DNA of 44,045 nt, taken from Nemertoderma westbladi (lineage: Eukaryota > Xenacoelomorpha > Nemertodermatida > Nemertodermatidae). The translations under genes and the position numbers were made by a program. Numbering within the stretch: position 1 is the stretch's first letter; each line of letters starts with the position of its first letter. A model generated the notes under the pieces. The model searched no databases. It saw only the letters and a program-made list of their open reading frames with translations, and was not told the origin of the DNA. Positions 32,001 through 42,000 of the stretch are shown piece by piece. Location of the stretch: the NCBI GenBank assembly GCA_032718475.1, contig JAUCBJ010008656.1, positions 1 to 44,045 on the forward strand. The letters run 5' to 3'.

Positions 32001-35000
32001 TCCATAGATGATCCCGGGACATCCAAGGATTCATTCAAACCTATCTTCCTTGTAGTAGGCCTACCCGTAGATGATCCCGGGACATCCAAGGATTCATTCA
32101 AACCTATCTTCCTTGTAGTATCCATAGATGATCCCGGGACATCCAAGGATTCATTCAAACCTATCTTCCTTGTAGTAGGCCTACCCGTAGATGATCCCGG
32201 GACATCCAAGGATTCATTCAAACCTATCTTCCTTGTAGTATCCATAGATGATCCCGGGACATCCAAGGATTCATTCAAACCTATCTTCCTTGTAGTAGGC
32301 CTACCCGTAGATGATCCTGGGACATCCAAGGATTCATTCAAACCTATCTTCCTTGTAGTATCCATAGATGATCCCGGGACATCCAAGGATTCATTCAAAC
32401 CTATCTTCCATGTAGTATCCGTAGATGATCCCGGGACATCCAAGGATTCATTCAAACCTATCTTCCTTGTAGTAGGCCTACCCGTAGATGATCCCGGGAC
32501 ATCCAAGGATTCATTCAAACCTATCTTCCTTGTAGTATCCATAGATGATCCCGGGACATCCAAGGATTCATTCAAACCTATCTTCCATGTAGTATCCATA
32601 GATGATCCCGGGACATCCAAGGATTCATTCAAACCTATCTTCCTTGTAGTAGGCCTACCCGTAGATGATCCCGGGACATCCAAGGATTCATTCAAACCTA
32701 TCTTCCTTGTAGTATCCATAGATGATCCCGGGACATCCAAGGATTCATTCAAACCTATCTTCCTTGTAGTAGGCCTACCCGTAGATGATCCCGGGACATC
32801 CAAGGATTCATTCAAACCTATCTTCCTTGTAGTATCCATAGATGATCCCGGGACATCCAAGGATTCATTCAAACCTATCTTCCATGTAGTATCCATAGAT
32901 GATCCCGGGACATCCAAGGATTCATTCAAACCTATCTTCCTTGTAGTATTCATAGATGATCCCGGGACATCCAAGGATTCATTCAAACCTATCTTCCTTG
33001 TAGTAGGCCTACCCGTAGATGATCCCGGGACATCCAAGGATTCATTCAAACCTATCTTCCTTGTAGTATCCATAGATGATCCCGGGACATCCAAGGATTC
33101 ATTCAAACCTATCTTCCTTGTAGTATCCATAGATGATCCCGGGACATCCAAGGATTCATTCAAACCTATATTCCTTGTAGTAGGCCTACCCGTAGATGAT
33201 CCCGGGACATCCAAGGATTCATTCAAACCTATCTTCCTTGTAGTAGGCCTACCCGTAGATGATCCCGGGACATCCAAGGATTCATTCAAACCTATCTTCC
33301 TTGTAGTAGGCCTACCCGTAGATGATCCCGGGACATCCAAGGATTCATTCAAACCTATCTCCCTTGTAGTAGGCCTACCCGTAGATGATCCCGGGACATC
33401 CAAGGATTCATTCAAACCTATCTTCCTTGTAGTATGCCTACCCGTAGATGAACCCGGGACATCCAAGGATTCATTCAAACCTATCTTCCTTGTAGTATCC
33501 ATAGATGATCCCGGGACATCCAAGGATTCATTCAAACCTATCTTCCTTGTAGTAGGCCTACCCGTAGATGATCCCGGGACATCCAAGGATTCATTCAAAC
33601 CTATCTTCCTTGTAATATCCATAGATTTTCCCGGGACATCCAAGGATTCATTACCACCTCACTTTCTACCCTTAGACTGTGAGGTGCACATCCAGCTTTT
33701 TAACCATTTTTTATATTTATTCAATTATTAATTTCATCATATGATTAGTTTTGTTTGTTATATCGCCATTGTATTACTCATCCAATTTATTTGAAGTTAA
33801 AAATACCGGTACGTTATTTTACTGTAATATTTATAAGTTTCTTTTTGTCCATCTATGTCGTTGTAGGCTCTTAGCCTGAATATATTATATCTTCTTAATC
33901 TCAAATTCACCCATCCCATAGAGATAGTAATTTTAATAAAGTTGATATTGTTGAATGGTGTCAATTATTATAATTATGGGGTATTACAGTCCTCCCAGAG
34001 TTTCCTTTTTTCCATTTTTTTTCCTCATCTTCCTTTTTTCCTTTTTTTTCCACCTCTTCCTTTTTTCCTTTTGTTTTTTTTCTTTTTTCATCTTCCTGAG
34101 TTAAATGAAGATAAAAGGAGTTAAATGTCCTTTTTTAATTTTTTTGAGCTAAATCGACATTAGATTTGATTTTTTCTTTAAAAATGATGGTTTTTACAAA
34201 ATTACTGACCGACACTACAACTGTTCTGGAATTTTGCTTTACTACCGGACATGTACGTACTGTGGTACATATACAGTAGTGAGTGTTTACTGTATTGTAA
34301 TAGGCCCAGATTGTATGTGAAATTGGGTACCAGAATAACAGTGGAATCTGTCTCCTGCGGATACTGTCTGGGGTGGGGATATTTATTTATTTATTTTATT
34401 TTTGGGGTTGAGCTTTGAGAGGAGATGGCTGTAGCAGCGGGAGCTAGTGTAGCCAGCAGCTCCTTTTTGTTTTTGTTTTCTTTTTGTTATAACTTGGTTT
34501 TCTGATTTAAAGTAGAGAAATGGGGGGTCGAATCCGCTAGTGCACTCTGTCCGCAGATCCAGTCCCCCCTTTAAATTTTCATTTTATACTGTAGTACATA
34601 AACAGACTGTGTTAAAATGCAGTACCAGTTGTAGCATACTGTATTTTTACAAACCCCATACAGTCTCGGCACTGGCAATGTAATTAAAACAGAATTAAGA
34701 ACCAATCAGAGATCAGCAGTTGTGATAAGGAACACAAATTTGTGTTTTATCAATTTCTATCGCATTTGGTCAGGTCTAAATTTGTAAACTCATCTGACTT
34801 GGTACTGTAGAAACACAAATTTTTGTTTTATGTGAATGTACGCGAACTGGTGAGAAAAAATCGATTGACGTTCTCCGAGTTGGTAAGAACACAAATATGT
34901 ATTTACCTGAGCTGCTATCCACTTGGTTCTGACGCTTTTTTGTGTTTTAGACTGTTCGCGGCGGAACTACTGAACTGAGTAATCTGATGATGAACTGAAA

Positions 35001-38000
35001 TATGTGAAATACTGTCTGACTGTATCTGCATTCTAATTCTATTGAGAACAATAGTCTACGCCGCTCAACTATGTTCTATTTTGGTTGATCGCTAATTCTG
35101 TCTGCATGGGCTGATGGAAAAGGTTTAAAGACAGTGGTTGTGTCATCTTGCATTTTATTGGAAATGTAGTAATTACCGGTTGCCGGTACCATAGGCGAAT
35201 GAATATGACTAAACTAAAGTATCTAAATATTATACTGCCGGACTGGATATTGAATCTGAATATTATCTAAAGTAAAGATCTACTAAGGCTGCAATGTCTG
35301 GATGTAAAAGAAAGGGCTGAATTCTGAATGAAGGAGTACTGAAGTAGGAAAGCGGAAAAGGCAGAAAAAGTAATAACCAAATTTGTGGGAAAAAATGTTG
35401 TGATTGAAATAGAATACAAAAATGAATCGGAAAGTCTGATAGTTGAGCTTTATATATACAGTACGGTCTGAATCTGAATGCTGATTGGTTACTCTATTCT
35501 GAGACATACTGTACAGTATGTCGAATAAATATATTTATTGAATATGGCATTTCGCCGATGACAGTCCCCCCTACAATTTATGGCGAACATTTTCGCAATA
35601 AATTGGATTGAACTACGTGGCGAAATGTTACGACATGTTTATTTTAATTCTGCAGGGATATAAAACTTGTACTTTTCCTATTAAGTCGGCTCTTACAGCT
35701 ACAACTGACACCTTCAGAAAACTACCATTTACATATACATATATAAGTCGTCCACATGCTCAAGCATACCATCCTTTGAGCTTATGCTCATCCGATCAGA
35801 GACTTGCTGAGGACTTTCAAAGTTAACTGTCAGAATGTTGGTCTTTCTGGAGTTAATAAAAAGACCAACACTAGAAGCAGCATTTTCTAATGAGCTGAGG
35901 AGCCGTTGGGCTCCCTCTAATGATTCTGAGAGTACGTCCTAAGTCATCAGCAAAGTCTAGATCAGTTAGGTACTTGGCAGGATTTCCTCGACTTCTGGAG
36001 CCAGTAGGTGGAGTTATCATCACCCCATCATCATTATGATGATCTAAGGACATGCGTAGAACATAGTCAACCACAATAATGAACAAGAATGGTGCAAGTG
36101 TGTCTCCTTGGAGGACGCCCCATAACACTTCAAATGGTTCTGTGTCACCGTCAACAGTAGACACAAATGTTGTCGAACCATCGTATACTGATCTGATTGC
36201 TGCAATAATTTCATCAGGAATCCCATATAATGAAAGTATGCTGAACATACGTGAGCGAGAGACTGAATCAAAGGCCTTGAAGAAGTCAACAAAGATAACT
36301 GCCAGGCCTGTCTTTCTTTTTTGATAATTCTTCAATTATCCTTCTAAGTGCCAAAATGGGCTCCATGGTTCCACGACCTTTGCGGAACCCATTCTGATTT
36401 CCACGGAGCAGTCTCTCAATGGGATCCCTGATGCGATTTAATAGAATCCTATTGTATAGCTTTGCAGCAATCGAGATCAATGAGATTCCCCGAAAAGAAC
36501 CATAGAGTGTTAGGTTGCCCTTCTTGGGAACTGGCACCAACTTATTTGTTTTCATTGTTGTTCGGTACATGTCTACTATGATGGGATAGATGAGCTTTAA
36601 ACACTCAGGTATTTTAAAGACCTCAGGGCAGGGGGAACACCATCTACTCCACTGGCACGATTGGTCTTAATGCTCTTTGCAGCAGCCTTCACTTCTGCAA
36701 AGGAGATATCGCCAATGGGAATATCTGGGAGTACAGACTCAGACACTTTTACTTCTATAAAGTTATCAGGCAATACCCTGTCATTATTGAGGAGCTTTTC
36801 AAAGTGGGCTTTCCAACCATTGAGGCGATCGGCTGGTGATTCAGCCTTAACCTTGGTGGTTGGTTGGCTTTTCCGCCCAGTAAGCAGATTGATCGATTTC
36901 CATGCCTGGGATGATTGCCTGCTGTCGTCAGCATCATTGATGGCATCAACCTGTTGGTTTATTAGCTCCTGTAGATTAACAGAGTACTGCCTGTTTAGGG
37001 ACCTAGATGCAGCCTTAACTGCATTCTTGGCCGCTGTAGTCTGTTTGAGTCGGGACTCTTTCTGCGCCTTATGAAGGTCATTTCGGCACTTCTGAATTTT
37101 GTTGTCAGTCCAGGGGGCCCTTTTCCTGTTTCGAGGGTATACAGGAACTGTTTCTGCAGCTGCTAACTTAACTGCTTCTGGGAAGGCAGTATAGCCCTCA
37201 CAGTGATCTGCCGCCTCAGAGGCAAGAGCCTCATACCTGTTGCTCAGCTGTAGTGTAAAGCTGGATCTCACACTTGGCTGTTGCAACAGATAGGACCAGT
37301 CATGCCGCGGCAAGGCAGATTTCGTTGTTCTGCTAGCACGCAGACTAAGTCTTACCTTGGCCAGTCCGTCCGTAATATCATTTAACTCATTTATATATAG
37401 ATGCGGTGCAATTTTGGTGACGGTATATAATACCTGCGCGAGTCTATCGATCTACTTAGGCTGCATATCAAATTTCTTTTTCAACATTATTTTTCCTTTT
37501 TCAATATTTTTCTTTTTGATTTGTTTTGATTTCTGCCCTTTCAAAAAAAATTCATATTGGTCTTATTTTAGCTTATTTTAGTACTGATTGGTACCTCTAA
37601 AAAAAAATAAAAAAAAAATCGAAAATATAAAATTCAAATTATATACTATATACTATATATAACTATATGTGTGAGTAAATTCACACTAATAAAATAAATT
37701 AAAAATAATATAAAAGTAATGGTTCTCCCCTTAGTCCTTTCGTATGGTTTTAATCCATACTTTTAATTGTACGTCGTCCTATATGTGCCCTTTGTATGTC
37801 CACATCCGTCGTCTGTATGGTTTTAATCCATACTTTTAATTGTACGTCCTATATGTGCCCTTTGTACGTCCTATATGTGCCCTTTGTACGTCCAGTCAAT
37901 TAAATATGATTCAATTTGTAATAATACACACCCTAATTAAATAAAAATTATAATATATCCCTACAGAATTAAAATAAATTAAAATAAACATGTAACATTT

Positions 38001-41000
38001 CGCCACGTTTTTTAACATTTGGTCGGATGAACAAAAGATTACCACTACTAGATAGCCCTGCTTATGGGCTTTCTTCCGATACCTCATATCCGCCAGTTTG
38101 GCATCCCCAACGCCCACACATAAGGTTTTCCCACAGGTATGCTTCACAGTATAACAATAACTGAATCTCAAGACTTCGGCTGCAATATTCCCACACCCCA
38201 TAAACTTATATAAATGGTTTTTCGTTACTTCGTTTTAGTATCAACGGATTGCTATAGACCAACTGTGGAAGAAAATAACTATATCTTACTCTTTTAACTA
38301 CATCGGATTGCCAGACCCACTGTGGAAGAAAATAACTATATTTTACTCTTTTTAACTACAACGGATTGCTATAGACCAACTGTGGAAGAAAATAACTATA
38401 TCTTACTCTTTTAACTACATCGGATTGCCAGACCCACTGTGGAAGAAAATAACTATATTTTACTCTTTTTAACTACAACGGATTGCTATAGACCAACTGT
38501 GGAAGAAAATAACTATATTTTACTCTTTTTAACTACATCGGATTGCTAGACCCACTGTGGAAGAAAATAACTATATTTTACTCTTTTTAACTACAACGGA
38601 TTGCTATAGACCAACTGTGGAAGAAAATAACTATATTTTACTCTTTTTAACTACATCGGATTGCTAGACCCACTGTGGAAGAAAATAACTATATTTTACT
38701 CTTTTTAACTACAACGGATTGCTATAGACCAACTGTGGAAGAAAATAACTATATTTTACTCTTTTTAACTACAACGGATTGCTATAGACCAACTGTGGAA
38801 GAAAATAACTATATTTTACTCTTTTTAACTACAACGGATTGCTATAGACCAACTGTGGAAGAAAATAACTATATTTTACTCTTTTTAACTACAACGGATT
38901 GCTATAGACCAACTGTGGAAGAAAATAACTATATTTTACTCTTTTTAACTACAACGGATTGCTATAGACCAACTGTGGAAGAAAATAACTATATTTTACT
39001 CTTTTTAACTACAACGGATTGCTATAGACCAACTGTGGAAGAAAATAACTATATTTTACTCTTTTTAACTACAACGGATTGCTATAGACCAACTGTGGAA
39101 GAAAATAACTATATTTTACTCTTTTTAACTACAACGGATTGCTATAGACCAACTGTGGAAGAAAATAACTATATTTTACTCGTTTTAACTACAACGGATT
39201 GCTATAGACCAACTGTGGAAGAAAATAACTATATTTTACTCTTTTTAACTACAACGGATTGCTATAGACCAACTGTGGAAGAAAATAACTATATTTTACT
39301 CTTTTTAACTACAACGGATTGCTATAGACCAACTGTGGAAGAAAATAACTATATTTTACTCTTTTAACTACCATCTTTATTTGGATATTTTTTATGACGT
39401 GGAAAACTTTTCTACTCCGGTATTCATTCGATTCATGTTATCAAATTGGAGAAACTTATTTATTAATGAATTTATTATTTTAATTTATTATTATTAATTT
39501 ATTATTAATTATTTATTTATATTTCGTATTTATTATATTAAGAAAAATAGCCGTTAACTCCTGTCCCGTTTATTAATTTTTCGCACCTTGCTCATGAATT
39601 ATGGAGTTTATATAAAATGGCTACTTTTATTCCTAAGCCTAAGTTAATAAATATTTCTTTTAAATATCAGTGTGTGCCTACCATGTGCTTCAGATGTAAT
39701 GTACCACTATGTGTCCTCGACTGCTTTGAAAACTATCATACGAAAAAAGTTTATGGTACAGATGATAGCCAAATTAACTCTGACTCTGATTAACTGTCTA
39801 TATAACTGATTAAAACTGTTTGTCTAATTGTCTGTCTTAGATGTTTAACCGTTTATCTTGTATATTAATGTTATTATATTATAAAATTATTATATTATTA
39901 TATACATGTTATACAATATTATTTAATAATACTTCAATACAATTAAAAAAAAACAATTTTCTCCTTATTTTAATAAAAAGATTTTTTTACATAAACATCT
40001 AAGTAATTATAAAATCCAAAGAAAAACGCTGACCAATTGGGATAAAACTCATAAAAACATCTCACAAAGTCAGACAATACTTACTAAAACACAAATTTGT
40101 GTTCATACCAACTCGAAGCGTAGTTTCTAAAATAGTTAGACCAGCTCGTGACATAAAAGTGTAAACACATATTTGTGTTTTTACTAAGTCAATACAACAA
40201 CGAAATATATACAGGACCAAGTCAACATTGTATTCTGAAAACAAAAATATGTGTTTATACAGTACCAGTTTAAGTGTTAAATGGATGTCTTGTACTGAAA
40301 AATTTATGTTTTGCTTTTTGAGCTGCAGTTTATCGTGTCCTTTTTTTGGGCTATGAATCGTCCTTATTTTTCCTTTTTTTTGGGCTGTGGATTGTCCTTT
40401 TTCTCCTTTTTTTTCCTCGAACTTACCGGTTGAGGGGAGGGGGGTGCTGGTGCTGGAATTAGTAACATCTACAACTCTAGAGTAAGGGTACGCTAGTATG
40501 AAGATCTATCTAACTTGTTCCAAGAATTCTATAGCTATTGTCCCACTTCCAGCTATTGAATTGGGATCATCTGAAGTACCAAACAACCGTCCGCCTGTTT
40601 CCATGGCAACTTGTTTAGCAGCAGCAGATCTAAAACTATCTTGTTCTTGGCATTGGGTAACCATCCCACCGTGATTAATGATTGCGTCTCTGGTACTGAC
40701 ACTTTGGCCAATAGCAATGTGACACGGTACACTGAGGAGATGACACGATGTAGCTAAGGCCCGTCCAGCATTGCCACTAAATAAAAGGAAGAACTCTTAA
40801 TAGTAGTGAATAATTTAAGTAAGAAACCGTAGCGGTAGGTATACAGGGGGTTGAACTCCATCAGCTGCATGGAAAAAATATATTTTTAAGTGCATTGTCC
40901 ATGTCCATTGTGCCACAAAGTGGTGTAATAAATAAAGAATTAACAGAATTTAGCTAATTTTTGGTAAGTAATGTATGAGTATATTTTTTCCTATGTTTTA

Positions 41001-41436
41001 TATCATTTAGATCTTGGAGTTGTTTTCATAACCTGTTCCCTTCAACAAGCTGCTTTGCGCGGCATAAAACACCAACATAATGTTATTTATTCTTGGGGGA
41101 GATATCCAATTATAATTATATTAACGAATTAATTAATTATTAAAACATGAACCGTACCGGTTAGGTAGGCCTATGTTTTACTGTAACGCACCTTGAACTT
41201 AACACTATTGTTTGTTGACCTTTTCCCTCCTCCTTAATTTTTCGTACAGCGTTATAAGCATTGCGAAATTTAAAGGATCCAGTTTTCTGAAACAATTCGC
41301 ATTTAAAATGAATCTGGTATCCTGAGAGTTGATTTAGACGCGTTGAGGTCAGTACTGGTGTACGATGGACGACGTCCTTGAGATATTCGGCAGCTTCTTT
41401 AATGTCGTTGTAGGAAACAGCGTAAACCTTGTCCAT
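28922..41436 (-). CDS. SRR: Serine racemase-like PLP enzyme, five exons, 323 aa
   Basis: Exons 41436-41192, 40776-40515, 29668-29514, 29377-29237 and 29090-28922 join in phase (2,0,2,2) with GT...AG borders. The product follows vertebrate serine racemase nearly end to end (323 against 340 aa). PLP-binding Lys56 is in TGSFKFRNA, Ser82 (the counter-base) is in SSSGNAGRA, and the acidic metal-site residues Glu206 and Asp212 are in EPALGDDC. C-terminal IEPSAGV and LCGGNV are present. Known family role: interconverts L- and D-serine and eliminates water to pyruvate, in cytosol. Oddities: the tetraglycine loop reads VAGGSL, the usual SGGN is CGGN, and His of SSGNHG is Ala. It lacks the triple serine reported for the related aspartate racemases. 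Intron 2 is 10.8 kb and full of repeats. Confidence 0.88.
29237..29377 (-). CDS. SRR: Serine racemase exon 4
   Basis: Acceptor CCACTAACAG at 29379-29378; donor ACGAG|GTAAAC at 29236-29235. Encodes LMPITKDPDTIADAL through TTWPIIRDLVDHVVTVSED, matching the family's TIADGV and WPIIRDLVDDIFTV. Confidence 0.88.
29514..29668 (-). CDS. SRR: Serine racemase exon 3
   Basis: Acceptor ATCTTTATAG at 29670-29669; donor ACAG|GTGAGC at 29513-29512. Encodes VPNLDVIIASVAGGSLISG, the PLP phosphate loop, then KIVAAEPALGDDCSQSK, the metal site. Only 18 nt separate the acceptor from the minisatellite, so the branch point probably lies at the edge of or inside the repeat. Confidence 0.88.
29689..33652. repeat. 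63/57-bp minisatellite, about 66 units, in serine racemase intron 2
   Basis: The unit core CCCGGGACATCCAAGGATTC, then ATTCAAACCTATCTTCCTTG and TAGTA, ends in one of several linkers. The 12-nt GGCCTACCCGTA gives 63-bp units; 6-nt TTCATA, TCCATA, TCCGTA, CCCGTA or CCCATA give 57-bp units. Both lengths are multiples of three and lack stops, so long frames appear on both strands (595 and 725 codons on the minus strand). These are by-products of the repeat. Variants are arranged in higher-order repeats: 594 bp at 31722-32315 and the following copy, and 177 bp at 30865 and 31042. A one-base deletion near 31479 breaks the frame. Confidence 0.97.
33653..34700. other. Intron 2 spacer, T-rich
   Basis: No gene. 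33998-34095 is a polypyrimidine-rich run (CCTTTTTTCC words) with the C/T on the plus strand, so purine-rich in the serine racemase transcript. 34380-34405 is a TTTA microsatellite. Confidence 0.5.
35650..37380 (-). pseudogene. LINE reverse transcriptase fragment (RTE-like group), frameshifted
   Basis: Four pieces lie in order on the minus strand. Linker before RT, 37380-36597 (RNRKRAPWTDNKIQKCRNDL, then LNGWKAHFEKLLN, KTNRASGVDGVPPAL). RT fingers, 36570-36286 (VPKKGNLTLYGSFRGISLIS, then NQNGFRKGRGTM). Palm, 36335-35871 (FVDFFKAFDSVSR, LQGDTLAPFLF, LDFADDL, the catalytic aspartates). After a further shift, the thumb to about 35650 (SSVGLFINSRKT, then LEHVDD). The endonuclease is missing. It is inserted in antisense to nothing known: it shares its strand with the serine racemase gene and lies in its intron 2. 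Clade assignment is tentative. Confidence 0.8.
37733..37897. repeat. Nested tandem repeats (75 bp and 22 bp)
   Basis: GTATGGTTTTAATCCATACT followed by TTTAATTGTACGTC occurs twice (about 37743 and 37817). CGTCCTATATGTGCCCTTTG occurs three or more times between 37770 and 37895. GTATGG...CCATAC is also a short hairpin. Confidence 0.8.
38229..39376. repeat. 60-bp minisatellite, 19 copies, with a splice-acceptor-like motif in each (minus strand)
   Basis: The first eight units alternate between 60 bp (...GCTATAGACCAACTG...) and 58 bp (...GCYAGACCCACTG...), a 118-bp dimer. From about 38700 the 60-bp form repeats eleven times almost unchanged. On the minus strand, the serine racemase sense strand, each unit reads TTATTTTCTTCCACAG|TTGG, a pyrimidine tract plus CAG. 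33 nt further on is AAAAAGA|GTAAAA, a possible donor. The long plus-strand frame (230 codons) is only the repeat translated. Confidence 0.95.
39377..40514. other. Rest of intron 2, 5' part
   Basis: AT-rich, with a TTA/ATT run at 39470-39535. No coding support. 40330-40420 has GTCCTTTTTTT-type words like those at 34010-34130 and 21400. The intron donor is at 40514-40513. Confidence 0.45.
40515..40776 (-). CDS. SRR: Serine racemase exon 2
   Basis: Acceptor TTTATTTAG at 40778-40777; donor CAA|GTTAGA at 40514-40513. Encodes SGNAGRALATSCHLLSVP through SIAGSGTIAIEFLEQ, matching the family's SGNHGQAL ... IAGQGTIALEVL stretch. Ends in phase 0. An in-frame TAG follows directly inside the intron. Confidence 0.88.
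41192..41436 (-). CDS. SRR: Serine racemase exon 1 (residues 1-81 plus two bases)
   Basis: From ATG 41436-41434 to the donor TCAAG|GTGCGT at 41191-41190. Carries RTPVLTSTRLNQLSG and the PLP lysine motif KTGSFKFRNAYNAV. Ends in phase 2. The open frame beyond the donor soon reaches a stop, as expected for intron sequence. Confidence 0.9.
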
Positions 41437-41498
41437 TGTGCAGTAAAGCTACTCTACTTTAACACGCAATCACCTTTACTTACATCAAGAATGGAATA

Positions 41499-41594
41499 AC
41501 GAAACGGAACAATAATTTAAAAATAATTAAATTTTCATTAATTTAGTAAACGATATTTTTTCGTTTCTGCGAAATATCCTTAGTTCCGTTTCGT
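41499..41594. repeat. 12-bp perfect inverted repeat upstream of serine racemase
   Basis: ACGAAACGGAAC at 41499-41510 and GTTCCGTTTCGT at 41583-41594, with an AT-rich 72-bp loop that is itself partly self-complementary. It sits about 63-158 bp upstream of the start codon, so it is either a tiny MITE or a hairpin in the promoter or 5' UTR. Confidence 0.7.
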
Positions 41595-41741
41595 GGCCAC
41601 CCTGATTTACACTTCGGGTTAATTACTCATTATTAATAAGTATGACGCGAGATATAATAGGCCAGACAGCATGGTTGGACACCAACTAAACCTAACCGAA
41701 AAACAACGCGTTAAGCGCAATTGTATCCCTAGGCCTACATA

Positions 41742-42000
41742 TAAATAGACAGATAGGGGGGGAAACTGGAGGCAATAAAAATTTATCCCTCTCCAGGGGA
41801 AAATGGACGCAAATAACAGCTGATTACTCTCAAAAATAAAGCTGTAACCTGTTTTATTGTGTTTAGTTTATTGTTTTGGTTAAAATATCGTGCCACTGTA
41901 ACCTGCTCCTTTCCCTAAATTGAGAATTTAACATTGAGGCGGGATATTAATTCGCCTAGGCGGGTTTTGCGTCAAGTTTCCCCCCCCTGTCTCTAAATAG
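41742..42000. mobile_element. Short foldback element (about 259 bp) with G7/C8 in its ends
   Basis: Left end AATAGACAGATAGGGGGGGA; right end reversed ATTTAGAGACAGGGGGGGGA; inverted ends of about 28 bp. The interior holds one copy of the unit forming the arrays at 21.8-23.4 kb (TTTATTGTTTTGGTTAAAAT, then CTGTAACCTGCTCCTTTCCC). It may be a founder or minimal member of that family. Confidence 0.65.

Larger units (their letters stand above)
35613..38010. repeat. Inverted repeat flanking the LINE fragment
   Basis: ACGTGGCGAAATGTTACGAC and ATGTTTATTTTAATTCTGCA at 35616-35655 match, in reverse complement, CCCTACAGAATTAAAATAAA ... AACATGTAACATTTCGCCAC at about 37957-38006. The arms are about 45-50 bp and lie on either side of the LINE. 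Confidence 0.7.
34700..40262. mobile_element. Possible composite element bounded by inverted palindrome clusters
   Basis: AACACAAATTTGTGTT-type palindromes cluster at 34729, 34811, 34890 and about 34936, and again at 40089, 40163 and about 40238, spaced roughly 75-80 bp. Reading the right cluster in reverse gives the same order of neighbours as the left (GGTACTGTAKAAACACA, then TTGGT, GAGCTG and GAGTTGGTA words). The two clusters therefore behave as inverted subterminal repeats. They enclose the LINE, the 37.7-kb repeats and the 60-bp array. No transposase was found. Confidence 0.35.

Noticed and set aside
29682-33643. Long minus-strand frames of 595 and 725 codons, and plus-strand frames of 314 and 235, read as a repeat protein
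   Set aside because: The frames exist on both strands because unit lengths (63 and 57 bp) are multiples of three and lack stops. The region lies inside an intron between well-supported exons, is out of frame with exon 3, and the units vary without sparing codon positions.
37911-38201. 96-codon minus-strand frame as a gene
   Set aside because: No recognised domain. Its end overlaps the inverted repeat flanking the LINE and it lies in intron 2; most likely chance.
38675-39367. 230-codon frame of 20-residue repeats on the plus strand
   Set aside because: It is only the translation of the homogeneous 60-bp array. The older left units have 58-bp spacing that breaks the frame.
29689-39376. CRISPR-like array
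   Set aside because: Units are directly tandem with no unique spacers, and the context is a eukaryotic intron.
41161-41436. Stand-alone 91-residue protein from the exon 1 frame
   Set aside because: The frame is serine racemase exon 1 running past its donor (AG|GTGCGT at 41191). The exon 2-5 sequences continue the family alignment in phase.
28922-41436. Aspartate racemase rather than serine racemase
   Set aside because: The triple serine reported as typical of animal aspartate racemases near residue 155 is not present; the matching stretch reads SDDPNSIAG. Substrate is still unproven.
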